The translations under genes were made by a program, and so were the position numbers. The notes under the pieces were generated by a model. It did not search any database. It was not told the DNA's origin and saw only the letters and a program-made list of their open reading frames with translations. Below are positions 62,933 through 64,000 of a DNA stretch of 64,000 nucleotides, one piece after another. How positions within the stretch are numbered: the stretch's first letter is position 1; each line of letters opens with the position of its first letter. The stretch is taken from assembly GCA_943737045.1 (NCBI GenBank), contig CALSFV010000088.1:124001-188000 (forward strand), in the 5' to 3' direction. The DNA is from Parapristionchus giblindavisi (Eukaryota > Nematoda > Chromadorea > Rhabditida > Diplogasteridae).

Positions 62933-63570
62933 TTGTGTGCAAAAGGGTGAATAATATTGTTTTTATGTTTGTTATATTATATTTTACAGATTCTAATTCA
63001 ATTCATCCATATCGTCAACAAATATTACTTTGTTGGAAATATTGAATAGAAGAATCAGTTGATACCAATTTATAATTCAGGTTCGTTCTTAATATATTTT
63101 GTCAGCTAGTAGTATAATCATTATTCTTTTGTTAACAAAACGTTGACAACTATGTTTTCTGAGGTTACATAGAAAAGATGATGCAACATTTTGATCCAAG
63201 ATGAACAAATCTTACAATAAGTACTTTATACTTTATTCTTATACATACAATACTTTATTCCATCAGCATGTCGTATGCACAGGGGGGGGGATGTTGTTAT
63301 TCAGTACTCCCTCATGAAAGATCAATACGTTGAGAATAGTGAATTGATTGAAGTAATATTAATGAATTCGTATTTGAATTATTCTTTAAATGGATCAATA
63401 GGGTAGTGCGGATTCTAAGCCTAAGCCATAATCGTAACCAAAGGAACTCGATTTATTGATGGTAGTATAGATCGATAGAATAAGTGCGTGGTCTTTTTGT
63501 ACGTACGAGCTACATTAATATTTTATTGATTCTTCATTTTCACCTCTCTGTTTATCGTTAAATATAAATA

Positions 63571-63604
<34 letters not shown>

Positions 63605-64000
63605 CTTAGGGGGGGGGGGGGTGATGAATAGAAATACTCCCCATTTCTGCGAATATATAGTGCTAGAAATCAGGCAGTGTGATTATTAAATAAACCAAAT
63701 GATATATTTATATTGATTATATCTACGTCCGAGAGCGCAATAGAACAATGTAAATGTAGAAGTGAACATATTATATATGATATAAGAAATTGATATGGTG
63801 AATAAAATGGTAAAATGGGGTTGTGTGCAAAAGGGTGAATAATATTGTTTTTATGTTTGTTATATTATATTTTACAGATTCTAATTCAATTCATCCATAT
63901 CGTCAACAAATATTACTTTGTTGGAAATATTGAATAGAAGAATCAGTTGATACCAATTTATAATTCAGGTTCGTTCTTAATATATTTTGTCAGCTAGTAG
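62933..64000 (+). repeat. 888 bp tandem duplication, cut by the window end
   Basis: 62933-63112 and 63821-64000 are identical as far as can be read (ttgtgtgcaaaagggtgaat to gtcagctagtag), an offset of 888 bp. Between them lie an ATT run (63571-63604) and two long G runs (63284, 63610). Since the second copy runs off the window, this may be the start of another tandem array. Confidence 0.9.

Overview
This window is eukaryotic nuclear DNA, most likely from a free-living rhabditid-type nematode. The evidence is short GT-AG introns splitting compact genes into many small exons, an RTE-like LINE tail, dispersed short motifs of the form tacggtag/ctaccgta and gatctttgatc in introns and spacers, and MITE-rich, AT-rich spacers. 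The species cannot be fixed from the sequence. There is no rRNA, no CRISPR array and no bacterial gene organisation.

Layout. 1-925: 3' end of a non-LTR retrotransposon (reverse transcriptase tail). 926-11365: a 10.4 kb tandem satellite with a 241/255/292 bp unit, a 1.31 kb higher-order block and one inverted segment. 11.5-20.2 kb: fragments of fast-evolving multi-exon genes on both strands (an eIF3L-like C-terminal piece, a plus-strand 3' gene end with a poly(A) signal, a minus-strand five-exon gene end) plus a 2.4 kb segment bounded by 265 bp inverted arms. 20.9-27.5 kb: diverged segmental duplications without a convincing gene. 27.9-29.6 kb: a glycogen phosphorylase pseudogene whose 3' half is tandemly duplicated. 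31986-38796: a 25-exon minus-strand gene that I could assemble completely by splice phase (976 residues). It contains an exon triplicated as an 84 bp symmetric cassette, a 9 x 72 bp coding minisatellite, and several intronic minisatellites.

39.0-57.6 kb: an 18.6 kb satellite of 19 units of 893-905 bp in two variants, A and B, with a partly regular A-B-B order. One unit is interrupted by a 1545 bp element with about 0.55 kb terminal inverted repeats and a 4 bp ATAT target duplication. 57.6-64 kb: transposon graveyard: foldback elements, two tRNA-derived sequences inside a nested inverted-repeat element, a MITE with a perfect 8 bp target duplication (hAT type), and at the right edge the start of another tandem duplication with an 888 bp offset.

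The only gene read from start to stop is the 976-residue protein; I do not recognise its family. The rest is best understood as repeat expansion and local duplication at every scale: codon cassette, exon, gene fragment, 0.9 kb satellite and higher-order block.
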